Numbered from the stretch's first letter, positions 7,844 to 17,577 are shown. The stretch: DNA of 64,000 nt from Neptunicella plasticusilytica (GCF_047922965.1 NZ_CP150481.1:930001-994000); one strand, 5' to 3'. A program made the numbers and translations. The notes: generated by a model from the sequence alone, not told the origin.

Positions 7844-8944
7844 ATGATGAAATTATCGATATTCAAATCCCTTGGCATAATGCTGTTAAGCTGTTTTTTT
7901 CTGCAAAGCTGTGGTGATTCGCAAACCCGGCTGTCATCGACTGTGCCCGCAACGCAGCAACACTTCGAGTGGAAACTGGTCACCTCCTGGCCAAAAAACT
8001 TTCCCGGTCTGGGGCGGGCGCCGGAAACCTTTGCCAAGCATGTAGAGCGCATGTCTAACGGTCGCTTGAAAATTAAAGTGTATGGTGCCGGAGAAATCGT
8101 GCCGGGTTTTGAGGTGTTTGACGCAGTCTCGCAAGGAACGGCTGAAATGGGGCATGCCGCCGCTTATTACTGGAAAGGCAAGGTGCCAGCCGCACAAATG
8201 TTTACCGCTATTCCCTTTGGTATGAACGCTACCGAAATGAACGGCTGGTTTTACTATGGCGGCGGATTGGAATTGTGGCGTGAAGTCTACAAACCCTTTG
8301 GCGTTATCCCGTTCCCTGGTGGCAATACCGGCGTGCAACTGGCTGGCTGGTTTAAAAAGCCGATAAACAGTATTGACGATCTGCAAGGCTTGAAAATGCG
8401 TATTCCCGGCTTGGGGGGCGAAGTGCTTAAAAAAGTCGGCGGGGTGCCGGTAGCGCTCACCGGTGGCGAATTATTTACTTCTTTGCAAACCGGGGCAATT
8501 GACGCGACCGAATGGGTCGGCCCCTACAATGATTTGGCTTTTGGTTTGTATAAAGCGGCGGACTACTACTATTACACCGGTTGGCATGAACCCGGTGCAG
8601 CACTGGAGTTTACGGTTAATCAAAAGGCCTTTAACAGTTTGCCAGATGATTTAAAAGCGATTATCGAAGTGGCCACTCAAGCCGTAAATCAGGATATGCT
8701 GGATGAATATACCGCGCGTAATAATGAGGCGATGCAAACCCTGATTAACAAACACCATGTCGATATGCGTCCCTTCCCGCCAGAGGTGGTTGAAAAACTT
8801 AAAACGGCGTCATTAGAGGTGATGCAAGAACATGCCGCGACAGATCCGTTATTCGCTAAAGTGTACCAGTCGTACTCGGAGTTTCAGAAAAAGGTCGCGG
8901 CCTACCATAAAATTTCAGAGTTCGAGTATTATAAAAACCGTTAG
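7844..8944 (+). CDS. TRAP transporter substrate-binding protein (DctP/TakP-type lipoprotein)
   Basis: Periplasmic solute receptor of the TRAP system, about 366 aa. The N-terminus is a lipoprotein signal (LLSCFFLQSCGDS, lipobox Cys), so it is probably membrane-tethered. Family features: WKLVTSWPKNFPGLGRAPETFAKHVERMSNGRLKIKVYGAGEIVPGFEVFDAVSQGTAEMGHAAAYYWKGK (written here in parts: TSWPKNFPG, GAGEIVPGFEVFDAV, EMGHAAAYYWKGK), then GLKMRIPGLGGEVLKKVGG and AIDATEWVGPYND. This pattern is that of the TakP/FcbT1 group, which bind 2-oxo acids or aromatic acids as dimers; the actual ligand is unknown. GTG-ATG-ATG occur in a row at 7841; ATG 7844 or 7847 is most likely. Confidence 0.9.
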   Translation: MMKLSIFKSLGIMLLSCFFLQSCGDSQTRLSSTVPATQQHFEWKLVTSWPKNFPGLGRAPETFAKHVERMSNGRLKIKVYGAGEIVPGFEVFDAVSQGTAEMGHAAAYYWKGKVPAAQMFTAIPFGMNATEMNGWFYYGGGLELWREVYKPFGVIPFPGGNTGVQLAGWFKKPINSIDDLQGLKMRIPGLGGEVLKKVGGVPVALTGGELFTSLQTGAIDATEWVGPYNDLAFGLYKAADYYYYTGWHEPGAALEFTVNQKAFNSLPDDLKAIIEVATQAVNQDMLDEYTARNNEAMQTLINKHHVDMRPFPPEVVEKLKTASLEVMQEHAATDPLFAKVYQSYSEFQKKVAAYHKISEFEYYKNR

Positions 8945-9005
8945 ATAGCCGCTATATCGAGCCTCTATTGATAGGTTATTTAGCTGTTCAGAGTTGTTTA
9001 ATTAG

Positions 9006-9035
9006 ATTGCGCCTATACAATGGGCGCAATTTTTT
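9006..9035 (+). terminator. Rho-independent terminator after the TRAP genes
   Basis: Stem ATTGCGCC (9006-9013) with GGCGCAAT (9023-9030), then five T. It ends the TRAP operon and lies in the leader of fabV, whose ATG is at 9051. Confidence 0.8.
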
Positions 9036-9050
9036 ATGGGGAATTGCTAG

Positions 9051-10253
9051 ATGATTATTAAGCCGAAAATTCGCGGTTTCATTTGCACCACCACTCATCC
9101 TGTGGGCTGTGCGCAAAACGTCAAGGATCAGATTGCACTAACCGAAGCTAAAGGGGCGATTAAAAACGGTCCCAAGCGCGTGTTAGTCATAGGTGCATCC
9201 AGTGGCTATGGCCTGGCGTCGAGAATAGCGGCCGCTTTTGGTTGTGATGCTGCCACTATCGGTGTGTTTTTTGAGAAGCCGGGCAGCGACAAGAAAACCG
9301 GCACGGCGGGGTGGTATAATTCCGCTGCGTTTGACAAGGCTGCCAAAGAAAAAGGGCTGTATGCCAAGAGTATCAATGGTGATGCATTTTCGGACCTGGC
9401 GCGTGAAAAAGTGATTGAGTTGATCAAGGCTGATTTAGGCCAGATCGATATGGTGGTTTATTCGCTGGCGTCACCGGTGCGTAAATTACCCGACACCGGA
9501 GAAGTCGTGCGTTCGGTGCTCAAACCTATTGGTGAACCCTATCGTTCCACCGCAATTGACACTAATCGTGACACTATTATCAACGCTGAAATTGAACCTG
9601 CGAGCGCAGAAGAAGTCGCTGACACCGTCACTGTTATGGGCGGTCAGGACTGGGAATTGTGGATGCAGGCGTTGGCTGATGCCGGGGTATTGGCCGACGG
9701 TGCTCGCAGTGTCGCTTATTCCTATATCGGTTCGGATATTACCTGGCCGATCTATTGGCATGGCGCTTTGGGCAAAGCCAAAGAAGATTTGGATCGCGCT
9801 GCGCATGCCATTGATGCGGTGCTGAAGAATACCGGCGGCGGTGCCAATGTGGCGGTACTCAAATCAGTGGTGACTCAGGCGTCGTCGGCGATTCCGGTAA
9901 TGCCACTGTATTTGTCGATGGTATTTAAAGTGATGCGTGAAAAGGGCCTGCATGAAGGTTGTATGGAGCAGATTTATCGTTTGTTTGCCGAGCGCCTGTA
10001 TAACGATTGCGAACCGGCCAAATTGACAGATGAAAATAATAGATTACGGGTGGATGACTGGGAATTGCGCGAAGATGTGCAGCAGGCATGTCGTGATTTA
10101 TGGCCTCAAGTTAACGACGACAACCTGTTTACCGAGACCGACTATCAGCTTTATAAGGACGAGTTCCTGAAATTATTCGGCTTTGGACTGGAGTCGGTTG
10201 ATTACGACGCCGAGGCTGATCCTGTCGCCGAGTTTGATGTGGTGACACTGTAG
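9051..10253 (+). CDS. fabV: Trans-2-enoyl-ACP reductase FabV
   Basis: NADH-dependent last-step reductase of type II fatty-acid elongation, 400 aa, the usual FabV length and larger than FabI. Seen: IKPKIRGFICTTTHPVGC at the N-terminus, VLVIGASSGYGLASRIAAAFG (nucleotide fold, Y53), MVVYSLASPVRKLP, and the FabV-specific active site Y235-x8-K244 in YWHGALGKAK within SYIGSDITWPIYW. The C-terminus has RVDDWELREDVQ. FabV enzymes are known to be far less sensitive to triclosan than FabI. It stands alone between two terminators, just before nqrA. Confidence 0.96.
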   Translation: MIIKPKIRGFICTTTHPVGCAQNVKDQIALTEAKGAIKNGPKRVLVIGASSGYGLASRIAAAFGCDAATIGVFFEKPGSDKKTGTAGWYNSAAFDKAAKEKGLYAKSINGDAFSDLAREKVIELIKADLGQIDMVVYSLASPVRKLPDTGEVVRSVLKPIGEPYRSTAIDTNRDTIINAEIEPASAEEVADTVTVMGGQDWELWMQALADAGVLADGARSVAYSYIGSDITWPIYWHGALGKAKEDLDRAAHAIDAVLKNTGGGANVAVLKSVVTQASSAIPVMPLYLSMVFKVMREKGLHEGCMEQIYRLFAERLYNDCEPAKLTDENNRLRVDDWELREDVQQACRDLWPQVNDDNLFTETDYQLYKDEFLKLFGFGLESVDYDAEADPVAEFDVVTL

Positions 10254-10274
10254 CATTCAGCTAAACAAATTTAG

Positions 10275-10295
10275 GCCGTCTTTTGACGGCTTTTT
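10275..10295 (+). terminator. Rho-independent terminator after fabV
   Basis: GCCGTC-TTTT-GACGGC followed by TTTTT, 21 bases after the fabV stop. Confidence 0.85.
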
Positions 10296-10606
10296 ATTGT
10301 CATTTTGATGGAGACAACGCTGAGTATTTGTTCAGTAACATGTTCTGTTAACAGTTGTTTTACATAATTGCTGCAGATTTGAGCAATATTTGACGTGTAC
10401 GCGTAAAAAAGTCGTTAAACCCGTAAAAAAAACGCATAAACAACAATTTGCGTGGCGAAGTTTGAGTCATTAATGCTAAAATTCCCTGCTTAGACAAAGG
10501 TTATTTGAGCATATTGGTAAAATTTTAATCACTGATAGAGGTTCACTCTTTTGTCAGTCTGAGCAGAATTCGAAACTTTTTTAATTTTAGAGTAGTGCAA
10601 TTGCAT
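10296..10606 (+). promoter_or_regulatory. Leader and promoter region of the nqr operon
   Basis: A 311-base stretch without a gene. It must contain the nqr promoter because a terminator precedes it. TTGAGC at about 10505 with TAAAAT downstream is one weak candidate, but I see no clear sigma-70 pair, no riboswitch and no known operator. A-rich runs occur at 10404-10435. Confidence 0.4.
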
Positions 10607-11941
10607 ATGATAAAAATCAAAGAAGGCATGGACCTCCCGATTCAGGGGGCGCCCATTCAACAAATCCAACCAGGTAATGCGATCACTCGTGTTGCTGTGT
10701 TGGGAGAAGAGTACGTGGGGATGCGACCCACAATGCACGTCCAGGTTGGGGACAAAGTAAAAAAAGGTCAGGCTCTTTTTGAAGATAAAAAGAACCCGGG
10801 CGTTATGTTTACCGCACCCGCCAGTGGCACTGTGGCCGAGATAAATCGTGGTGAAAAGCGCGTTTTACAATCGGTCGTCATCGATATCGAAGGTAATGAA
10901 CAAATTATTTTCGACAAAGCAGCAAATCTGGAAGGACTAACCGCACAACAAGTTGAGCAAAACTTGGTTGAATCCGGTTTGTGGACCGCATTGCGTACCC
11001 GTCCCTACAGTAAAATACCTGCCTTGGGTAGCAAACCGCATTCTATTTTTGTGAATGCAATGGATACTAATCCGTTGGCTGCTGATCCTACTGTTGTTAT
11101 TGCCCAGCGCAAAGACGACTTTGCTAAAGGTTTGCAGGTTCTGTCAAAATTGACAGACGGTAAGCTGTTTGTGAGCAAAGCACCCGGGGCTGACGTACCA
11201 ACAGGTTCCGCCACGGTTGAAGTCAATGAATTTGCAGGCCCCCATCCTGCAGGTCTAGTCGGTACTCATATCCATTTTCTGGATGCGGTAGGTGCCTCCA
11301 AAAAGGTTTGGCATATTGGTTACCAAGATGTCATCGCTTTTGGTCATCTGTTTACAACCGGTGAGCTGGATACTAGCCGGGTGATTGCTTTGGCGGGGCC
11401 TCAAGTGAAAAATCCTCGTCTGGTGACAACACTGATTGGTGCGAGTACCGAGCAAATCATTGCTGGTGACGTACCAGATACTGATATTCGGGTGATTTCT
11501 GGTTCGGTACTAAACGGACATAATGCTGCCGGCGTACACGGGTATTTGGGCCGTTATCACAATCAGGTTGCGGTATTAGCTGAAGGTCGCGAGAAAGTCT
11601 TTTTGGGCTGGATACGTCCAGGTAGTGATCAGCATTCAGTGACACGCGCCTATTTAGGCCATCTAAGCCCCAAACGTTTGTTTAATATGACGACTACCAC
11701 CAACGGTTCCGATCGTTCTATGGTGCCAATCGGCAATTACGAACGCGTTATGCCGCTGGACATTCTGCCTACCCTATTACTTAGAGATATGATCTCGGGT
11801 GATACTGATGGAGCGCAGACTTTGGGTTGTCTGGAATTGGACGAAGAAGATTTGGCGTTATGTACTTATGTTTGCCCCGGCAAATATAACTATGCGCCTA
11901 TTCTGCGTGAATGCCTGAATACGATTGAGAAGGAAGGGTAA
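10607..11941 (+). CDS. nqrA: Na+-NQR subunit A
   Basis: Cytoplasmic-side subunit of the sodium-pumping NADH:quinone oxidoreductase. The N-terminus MIKIKEGMDLPIQGAPIQQ and the barrel-sandwich stretch GEEYVGMRPTMHVQVGDKVKKGQALFEDKKNPGV (in parts GEEYVGMRPTMHV, KKGQALFEDKKNPG) match Vibrio NqrA; GKVFLGWIRPG and LELDEEDLALCTYVCPGKYNY close the protein. The ATG at 10607 is preferred over an in-frame GTG at 10595 because it aligns with the family start. 444 aa. First gene of a tight six-gene operon (3-base gap to nqrB). Confidence 0.97.
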   Translation: MIKIKEGMDLPIQGAPIQQIQPGNAITRVAVLGEEYVGMRPTMHVQVGDKVKKGQALFEDKKNPGVMFTAPASGTVAEINRGEKRVLQSVVIDIEGNEQIIFDKAANLEGLTAQQVEQNLVESGLWTALRTRPYSKIPALGSKPHSIFVNAMDTNPLAADPTVVIAQRKDDFAKGLQVLSKLTDGKLFVSKAPGADVPTGSATVEVNEFAGPHPAGLVGTHIHFLDAVGASKKVWHIGYQDVIAFGHLFTTGELDTSRVIALAGPQVKNPRLVTTLIGASTEQIIAGDVPDTDIRVISGSVLNGHNAAGVHGYLGRYHNQVAVLAEGREKVFLGWIRPGSDQHSVTRAYLGHLSPKRLFNMTTTTNGSDRSMVPIGNYERVMPLDILPTLLLRDMISGDTDGAQTLGCLELDEEDLALCTYVCPGKYNYAPILRECLNTIEKEG

Positions 11942-11944
11942 TCC

Positions 11945-13153
11945 ATGAGCTTGAAAGATTACTTAGAAAAGATCGAGCCGGATTTTGAACCGGGCGGTCG
12001 TTATGAAAAGTGGTATGCCTTGTACGAAGCGGCTGCGACTATTTTCTACACACCGGGTAAAGTGAATAAATCGACCACCCATGTCAAAGACAGCATTGAC
12101 CTGAAGCGCATCATGATTATGGTGTGGTTGGCGACATTCCCGGCGATGTTTTACGGTATGTATAATGTTGGTGTTCAAGCCAATAATGCCATCCTTGCCG
12201 GGGCGACGTTGCCTGATATGTGGCAGGCTGTATTGTTCACTATGTTGGGTGGCCAATTAGGTGCCGACGTGGGTGGTTTAGGCCTGTTCTTCTACGGCGC
12301 CTGTTTTTATATTCCAATTTATGCCGTGACATTTATTGTTGGCGGGTTTTGGGAAGTCCTGTTTGCTTCTGTACGTAAACACGAAGTTAATGAAGGTTTC
12401 TTTGTTACTTCGGTGTTGTTTTCGCTGACGTTGCCAGCCACAATTCCTTTATGGCAAGTGGCCTTAGGTATTACTTTTGGTGTGGTTATCGCCAAGGAGA
12501 TCTTTGGTGGTACCGGGCGTAATTTCTTGAACCCGGCATTATCTGGTCGTGCTTTCTTGTACTTTGCTTATCCGGCTTATATGTCGGGTGATGCCATCTG
12601 GACCGCCGCAGACGGATTTTCCGGTGCAACCTTCTTAGGTCAAGCTGCACTAGGTCATGTGACCGACTGGAGCATGAATGCTGATTGGTGGAATGCATTT
12701 TACGGTGCCATCCAAGGTTCTGTAGGTGAAACGTCTACTTTAGCGTTGGCGATTGGTGGCCTGTTTATTATTTACTTACGAATTGCCTCCTGGCGCATCG
12801 TTGGTGGTGTCATGTTAGGCATGGTAATTTTCGCTAGCCTATTGAATATGCTCGGTAGCGATACCAACCCCATGTTTGCCATGCCCTGGTACTGGCATCT
12901 GGTGACCGGTGGTTTTGCCTTTGGTATGTTCTTTATGGCGACCGATCCGGTCTCTGCATCATTTACCAATAAAGGCAAGTGGGCTTATGGAGCCTTAATC
13001 GGATTTATGTGTGTGATGATTCGTGTGGTTAACCCGGCTTTCCCTGAAGGTATGATGTTGGCTATCTTATTTGCCAACTTATGGGCCCCATTATTCGATT
13101 ATTTTGTCGCGCAAGGCAACATCAAACGGAGGGTAGCTCGTGTCAGCGAATAA
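11945..13153 (+). CDS. nqrB: Na+-NQR subunit B, covalent FMN
   Basis: Large membrane subunit (402 aa) forming the sodium and electron path. About ten hydrophobic helices. The flavinylation motif D-G-F-S-G-A-T is present with the FMN-acceptor Thr at residue 229 (equivalent to T236 of Vibrio), modified by ApbE, which is encoded downstream. GRNFLNPALSGRAFLYFAYP is a conserved RnfD/NqrB stretch. Its last 14 bases overlap the nqrC start. Confidence 0.97.
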   Translation: MSLKDYLEKIEPDFEPGGRYEKWYALYEAAATIFYTPGKVNKSTTHVKDSIDLKRIMIMVWLATFPAMFYGMYNVGVQANNAILAGATLPDMWQAVLFTMLGGQLGADVGGLGLFFYGACFYIPIYAVTFIVGGFWEVLFASVRKHEVNEGFFVTSVLFSLTLPATIPLWQVALGITFGVVIAKEIFGGTGRNFLNPALSGRAFLYFAYPAYMSGDAIWTAADGFSGATFLGQAALGHVTDWSMNADWWNAFYGAIQGSVGETSTLALAIGGLFIIYLRIASWRIVGGVMLGMVIFASLLNMLGSDTNPMFAMPWYWHLVTGGFAFGMFFMATDPVSASFTNKGKWAYGALIGFMCVMIRVVNPAFPEGMMLAILFANLWAPLFDYFVAQGNIKRRVARVSE

Positions 13154-13892
13154 AGAAACTCTGGGTAAAACGCTTGGTGTCGTGTTGGCAGTATGTCTGG
13201 TTTGTTCAATTATCGTATCTGGCTCTGCCGTCGGTTTACGTGAATTACAGGAACACAACGCCAAGTTAGACAAACAAACTAATATTCTCGAAGCCGCAGG
13301 GTTACTTGCCGAAGCTAAAGGTAATATCCCCGCTACTTACGCTCAATTCATCGAAGAACGCTATGTAGATTTAGCTAGCGGTGAATATGTTGATATGCCA
13401 GCCGGTTATGACATGTATAAAGCCGCTCGCGATCCTGAGCAGAGTGTTAAACCTCAGCCGGATACGGCCAGCCTGATTCGCCGCGCCAATGTTGCCAGCG
13501 TTTATCTGGTTAAAGATGAAGCGGGTAATACACAGCGGATAATCTTGCCAGTTAACGGCAGTGGTTTATGGAACATGATGTACGGATTCCTGGCGATTGA
13601 TAATGACGGCAATACAGTGCGTGAACTGGTTTATTACGATCAGAAAGAAACTCCGGGGCTCGGCGGTGAAGTACAAAACCCCAAGTGGAAAGCGCTGTGG
13701 GACGGTAAAAAGCTGTTTAAAGACGGAGAGGTGGCGATTAAGGTCACTAAGAATGCCGGTTCTGACAACCCCTATGCGGTTGACGCGTTATCGGGCGCAA
13801 CGTTGACCAGTAAAGGTGTGCAAAACACGCTGGATTACTGGTTGGGTAAAGAGGGCTTTGGTCCCTTCCTGAACAATCTTAAGAGAGGCTAA
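13140..13892 (+). CDS. nqrC: Na+-NQR subunit C, covalent FMN
   Basis: Periplasm-facing flavoprotein with one N-terminal anchor (residues about 11-31), 250 aa. The motif DALSGATLTSKGVQNT carries the FMN-linked Thr at residue 221. GLWNMMYGFLAI and YDQKETPGLGGEV are family hallmarks. It starts with GTG at 13140 inside nqrB (14-base overlap), preceded by GGAGGG, which supports the start. Confidence 0.97.
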   Translation: MSANKETLGKTLGVVLAVCLVCSIIVSGSAVGLRELQEHNAKLDKQTNILEAAGLLAEAKGNIPATYAQFIEERYVDLASGEYVDMPAGYDMYKAARDPEQSVKPQPDTASLIRRANVASVYLVKDEAGNTQRIILPVNGSGLWNMMYGFLAIDNDGNTVRELVYYDQKETPGLGGEVQNPKWKALWDGKKLFKDGEVAIKVTKNAGSDNPYAVDALSGATLTSKGVQNTLDYWLGKEGFGPFLNNLKRG

Positions 13893-13896
13893 TCTG

Positions 13897-14529
13897 ATGG
13901 CTGATACTAAAGAAATGAAAAAGGTTCTGTTCGGACCGATTCTGGATAATAACCCGATTGCCTTGCAGGTCTTGGGTGTTTGTTCAGCGTTGGCCGTAAC
14001 AACCAAGCTTGAGACTGCATTGGTGATGGCATTAGCCCTCACCTCGGTTACCGCGTTCTCCAACTTGTTTATTTCTATTATCCGTAACGCAATTCCATCC
14101 AGTGTGCGTATTATCGTGCAGATGACCATTATTGCTTCATTGGTTATTGTGGTGGATCAAATTCTTAAAGCCTATTCCTACGAGATATCCAAACAGCTAT
14201 CGGTGTTTGTTGGTTTGATTATTACTAACTGTATCGTAATGGGACGAGCTGAAGCCTATGCGATGAAGAGTCCACCATTGATGAGTTTCCTGGACGGAAT
14301 CGGTAATGGTCTGGGATATTCTTTTGTACTGGTAGTTGTGGGTATTATTAAAGAACTGTTCGGTTTTGGTACCTTACTGGGATTTGAAATTCTGCCATTA
14401 ATTCAAAACGGTGGCTGGTATCAGGCCAACGGCTTGTTGATCTTGCCATTTAGCTCTTTCTTCCTGATTGGCGGCTTTATTTGGGTCATGCGTACATTCA
14501 AGAAAGAACAGGTCGAGGCGAAGGAGTAA
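13897..14529 (+). CDS. nqrD: Na+-NQR subunit D
   Basis: Membrane subunit of 210 aa with six helices in an inverted-repeat fold shared with NqrE and RnfA/RnfE. KEMKKVLFGPILDNNPIALQVLGVCSALAVT and NCIVMGRAEAYAMKSPPLMSFLDGIGNG (in parts: GPILDNNPIALQVLG, NCIVMGRAEAYAMKSPP) are diagnostic. The Cys in the NCIVMGRAEA loop pairs with the equivalent in NqrE to hold the membrane 2Fe-2S centre. Gap of 4 bases from nqrC and 3 to nqrE. Confidence 0.97.
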   Translation: MADTKEMKKVLFGPILDNNPIALQVLGVCSALAVTTKLETALVMALALTSVTAFSNLFISIIRNAIPSSVRIIVQMTIIASLVIVVDQILKAYSYEISKQLSVFVGLIITNCIVMGRAEAYAMKSPPLMSFLDGIGNGLGYSFVLVVVGIIKELFGFGTLLGFEILPLIQNGGWYQANGLLILPFSSFFLIGGFIWVMRTFKKEQVEAKE

Positions 14530-14532
14530 TCA

Positions 14533-15141
14533 ATGGAACATTATCTGAATTTATTGGTCCGCTCGATTTTTATCGAAAATATGGCGTTAGCCTACTTCCT
14601 GGGCATGTGTACTTTTCTGGCAGTGTCCAAAAAAGTAAAAACCGCCATGGGCTTAGGCGTTGCGGTTATTGTGGTGTTGACCATCTCGGTACCGGCTAAC
14701 CAGGTGATTTACTCGCTGTTTTTGGCTCCAGGCGCATTGGAGTGGGCAGGATTACCGGATACCGATCTAAGCTTTCTGAACTTCCTGACTTTTATCGGTG
14801 TTATTGCGGCATTGGTACAGATCCTGGAAATGTTGCTGGATAAATACTTCCAGTCGCTATACAACGCGTTAGGTATTTTCTTACCGCTGATTACCGTTAA
14901 CTGCGCCATTTTTGGTGGGGTGGCTTTTGCCATTCAACGTGACTACAACACAGTGGAAAGTGTGTTTTATGGCATGGGCAGTGGTATGGGATGGGCGCTG
15001 GCAATTACTTTAATGGCAGCCGTGCGTGAAAAACTTAAATATGCGGATATGCCAGATGGGATTCGAGGACTGGGTTCGGTATTTATTACCGCCGGTCTTA
15101 TGGCGCTTGGCTTCCAGTCATTCTCCGGCATTTCACTTTAA
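14533..15141 (+). CDS. nqrE: Na+-NQR subunit E
   Basis: Membrane subunit of 202 aa, partner of NqrD. Starts MEHYLNLLVRSIFIENMALAYFLGMCTFLAVS; later LPLITVNCAIFGGVAFA and REKLKYADMPDGIRGLG. Cys residues in GMCTFLAVS and VNCAIFGG match those at the intramembrane iron-sulfur centre described for Vibrio NQR (family knowledge). Confidence 0.97.
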   Translation: MEHYLNLLVRSIFIENMALAYFLGMCTFLAVSKKVKTAMGLGVAVIVVLTISVPANQVIYSLFLAPGALEWAGLPDTDLSFLNFLTFIGVIAALVQILEMLLDKYFQSLYNALGIFLPLITVNCAIFGGVAFAIQRDYNTVESVFYGMGSGMGWALAITLMAAVREKLKYADMPDGIRGLGSVFITAGLMALGFQSFSGISL

Positions 15142-15159
15142 GCGAGGAACAGATCAGTT

Positions 15160-16389
15160 ATGAATATTGAGATTCTTCTTGGCGTAGGTATGTTTATCGC
15201 CATTGTTGTGGTGCTGGTGATGGTGATCATGTTCGCCAAATCCAAACTGGTGCCATCGGGTGATGTGAATATCACTATTAACGGTGATCCTGACAAGGCC
15301 ATTACGGCGCAGCCAGGTAGCAAGTTATTAGGTGCATTGGCCGATTCAGGTATATTTGTTTCTTCTGCCTGTGGTGGTGGTGGTTCATGTGGTCAGTGCC
15401 GGGTGAATATCCATTCAGGTGGTGGTGAGATATTACCTACCGAGCTTGACCATATTAGTAAACGTGATGCCAAAGAAGGTTGTCGTTTATCTTGTCAGGT
15501 AGCGGTTAAGCAGGATATGGACATTGAACTTCCGGAAGAAATTTTCGGCATCAAAAAGTGGGAATGCGAAGTTATTTCTAATGATAACAAAGCCACTTTT
15601 ATCAAAGAGCTGAAACTTAAAATTCCTGAAGGGGAAGTCGTACCTTTCCGTGCGGGTGGTTTTATCCAGATTGAAGCTCCACCTCACCATGTCAAATATA
15701 AAGATTTCGATGTACCTGAAGAATATCGTAAAGACTGGAATCACTTCGGCTTCTTCGATATTGAATCCAAGGTAGATGAAGACACCATTCGAGCTTATTC
15801 GATGGCAAACTATCCGGAAGAAGAAGGGATTATTTTGTTGAACGTGCGTATCGCTTCGCCGCCACCGAATAATCTAAGTTTGCCTGCCGGCAAGATGTCC
15901 TCTTTTATCTGGAGCCTCAAGCCCGGTGACAAAGTAACTATATCTGGCCCATTCGGTGAATTTTTCGCTAAAGATACCCAGGCGGAGATGGTCTTTATCG
16001 GTGGTGGAGCGGGTATGGCGCCAATGCGTTCACATATCTTCGATCAGCTACGTCGTTTAAAAACCGATCGTAAAATCAGCTTCTGGTATGGAGCACGTTC
16101 GTTACGCGAAATGTTCTATGTGGAAGATTTCGATATGCTGCAAGAAGAGAATGAAAACTTTAATTGGCACGTCGCGTTATCCGACCCCCAGGCTGAAGAT
16201 AATTGGGATGGCTACACTGGCTTTATTCATAATGTATTGCTGGAAAATTATCTCAAAGATCACCCTGCTCCCGAAGATTGCGAGTTCTACATGTGTGGAC
16301 CGCCAATGATGAACGCGGCGGTAATTAATATGCTGAAAGAATTGGGTGTAGAAGAAGAAAATATCCTGCTGGATGATTTCGGCGGTTAA
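15160..16389 (+). CDS. nqrF: Na+-NQR subunit F, NADH dehydrogenase subunit
   Basis: Entry subunit that oxidises NADH: one N-terminal helix (about 5-25), a 2Fe-2S ferredoxin domain and a ferredoxin-reductase FAD/NADH domain. Cluster ligands are C71, C77, C80 (ACGGGGSCGQC) and C112 (RLSCQ). The FAD motif RAYSMANYP and the NADH motif GGGAGMAPMRSH are intact, and the C-terminus YMCGPPMMNAAV is typical. 409 aa, standard length. Confidence 0.97.
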   Translation: MNIEILLGVGMFIAIVVVLVMVIMFAKSKLVPSGDVNITINGDPDKAITAQPGSKLLGALADSGIFVSSACGGGGSCGQCRVNIHSGGGEILPTELDHISKRDAKEGCRLSCQVAVKQDMDIELPEEIFGIKKWECEVISNDNKATFIKELKLKIPEGEVVPFRAGGFIQIEAPPHHVKYKDFDVPEEYRKDWNHFGFFDIESKVDEDTIRAYSMANYPEEEGIILLNVRIASPPPNNLSLPAGKMSSFIWSLKPGDKVTISGPFGEFFAKDTQAEMVFIGGGAGMAPMRSHIFDQLRRLKTDRKISFWYGARSLREMFYVEDFDMLQEENENFNWHVALSDPQAEDNWDGYTGFIHNVLLENYLKDHPAPEDCEFYMCGPPMMNAAVINMLKELGVEEENILLDDFGG

Positions 16390-16432
16390 TATTCCTCTGT
16401 CAGGTAGCCCTGATAGCAGAATATAAAGTTAT

Positions 16433-16457
16433 AAAGGGGCCGTTTGGCTCCTTTTTT
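16433..16457 (+). terminator. Terminator after nqrF
   Basis: GGGGCC-GTTT-GGCTCC stem (one G-T pair) flanked by AAA and followed by six T, 44 bases after the nqrF stop. It may be only partial, since apbE and nqrM serve the same complex. Confidence 0.75.
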
Positions 16458-16483
16458 GTAGCAAAATTGATGACAGGAATGCT

Positions 16484-17506
16484 ATGTATCCTAATTATTT
16501 TTATCGCTATTTATGTGTTATTGCATGTAGTTTATTGTTGATTGCTTGCCAGCCTGCCAGTGAGCCACAGTGGGCACTGCAGGGCAAAACGATGGGAACG
16601 ACCTATCACATCAAATTAGTTGCCCCAGAGCAGACTGAATTAACCGAGACACAACTGCAGCAAGAAATCGATCAGTTACTGGTTGATGTTAATCATGCTA
16701 TGTCTACCTATCAGCCGGATTCTGAATTATCTCGTTTTAATCAACTCACCGACCATCAGGTTTTTCCGTTATCTAGTGCTACCAGAACGGTAGTTGAAGA
16801 ATCTATCCGCCTTTATCACATGACGGACGGGGCGCTTGATATTACTGTAGGGCCGTTAGTTAATTTATGGGGATTCGGGCCCAAAGCCAGACCACACACT
16901 ATTCCTGATGATGAATTGATTGAAAAAACGCGGTTAAAAACCGGAGTTGAGAAGATTCAACTTACCGATGAAGGGATAACCAAAACGATTACGGATCTGT
17001 ATGTGGACCTGTCTTCGATAGCCAAAGGTTACGGTGTGGATGTTGTTGCTCAATTATTGGAGCGCCACGGAATTAGCAACTATCTGGTGGAAATTGGCGG
17101 TGAAATGCGTTTGTCCGGGCATAAACTGGATGGCAGTGACTGGCGTGTTGCGGTTGAGAAACCGGAATCTATGCAAAGGACGGTTCAGCAAATTATATCA
17201 ATAGGTGATAACGGCATTGCGACCTCAGGTGATTATCGTAATTACTATGAAGAAGACGGAATTCGCTACTCACATACTATTGATCCACAAACCGGCAAGC
17301 CGATTCAACATAAACTGGTTTCGGTTACGGTAGTGGATCCGTCTTGTATGACCGCCGATGGATTCGCTACGGCAATCAATGTTATGGGGTTCGAAAAAGG
17401 TAAGGCTTTTGCGTTGGAACATAATTTGGCAGTGTTGTTAATAAATCGCGAAAATGGACAGTTTAAAGCCTATAATACTCCCGCATTTGAACCTTATTTG
17501 CGTTAA
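16484..17506 (+). CDS. apbE: FAD:protein FMN transferase ApbE
   Basis: Lipoprotein (LLLIACQPAS) that transfers FMN from FAD to Thr of NqrB and NqrC on the periplasmic side, with magnesium. 340 aa. Motifs: GKTMGTTYHIKL, ALDITVGPLVNLWGFGP, DLSSIAKGYGVD, YLVEIGGEMRLSG, GIATSGDYRNYY, SHTIDPQTGKPI and a C-terminal MTADGFATAINVMG. All are standard ApbE blocks. Location directly after nqrF fits its substrate. Confidence 0.95.
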   Translation: MYPNYFYRYLCVIACSLLLIACQPASEPQWALQGKTMGTTYHIKLVAPEQTELTETQLQQEIDQLLVDVNHAMSTYQPDSELSRFNQLTDHQVFPLSSATRTVVEESIRLYHMTDGALDITVGPLVNLWGFGPKARPHTIPDDELIEKTRLKTGVEKIQLTDEGITKTITDLYVDLSSIAKGYGVDVVAQLLERHGISNYLVEIGGEMRLSGHKLDGSDWRVAVEKPESMQRTVQQIISIGDNGIATSGDYRNYYEEDGIRYSHTIDPQTGKPIQHKLVSVTVVDPSCMTADGFATAINVMGFEKGKAFALEHNLAVLLINRENGQFKAYNTPAFEPYLR

Positions 17507-17577
17507 TATTGTCTGCTAAAGGGTGGCCTGTCCCACTGAATCATTCAAATTTTAAGTTGTTGTAGATTGGAGCTGTT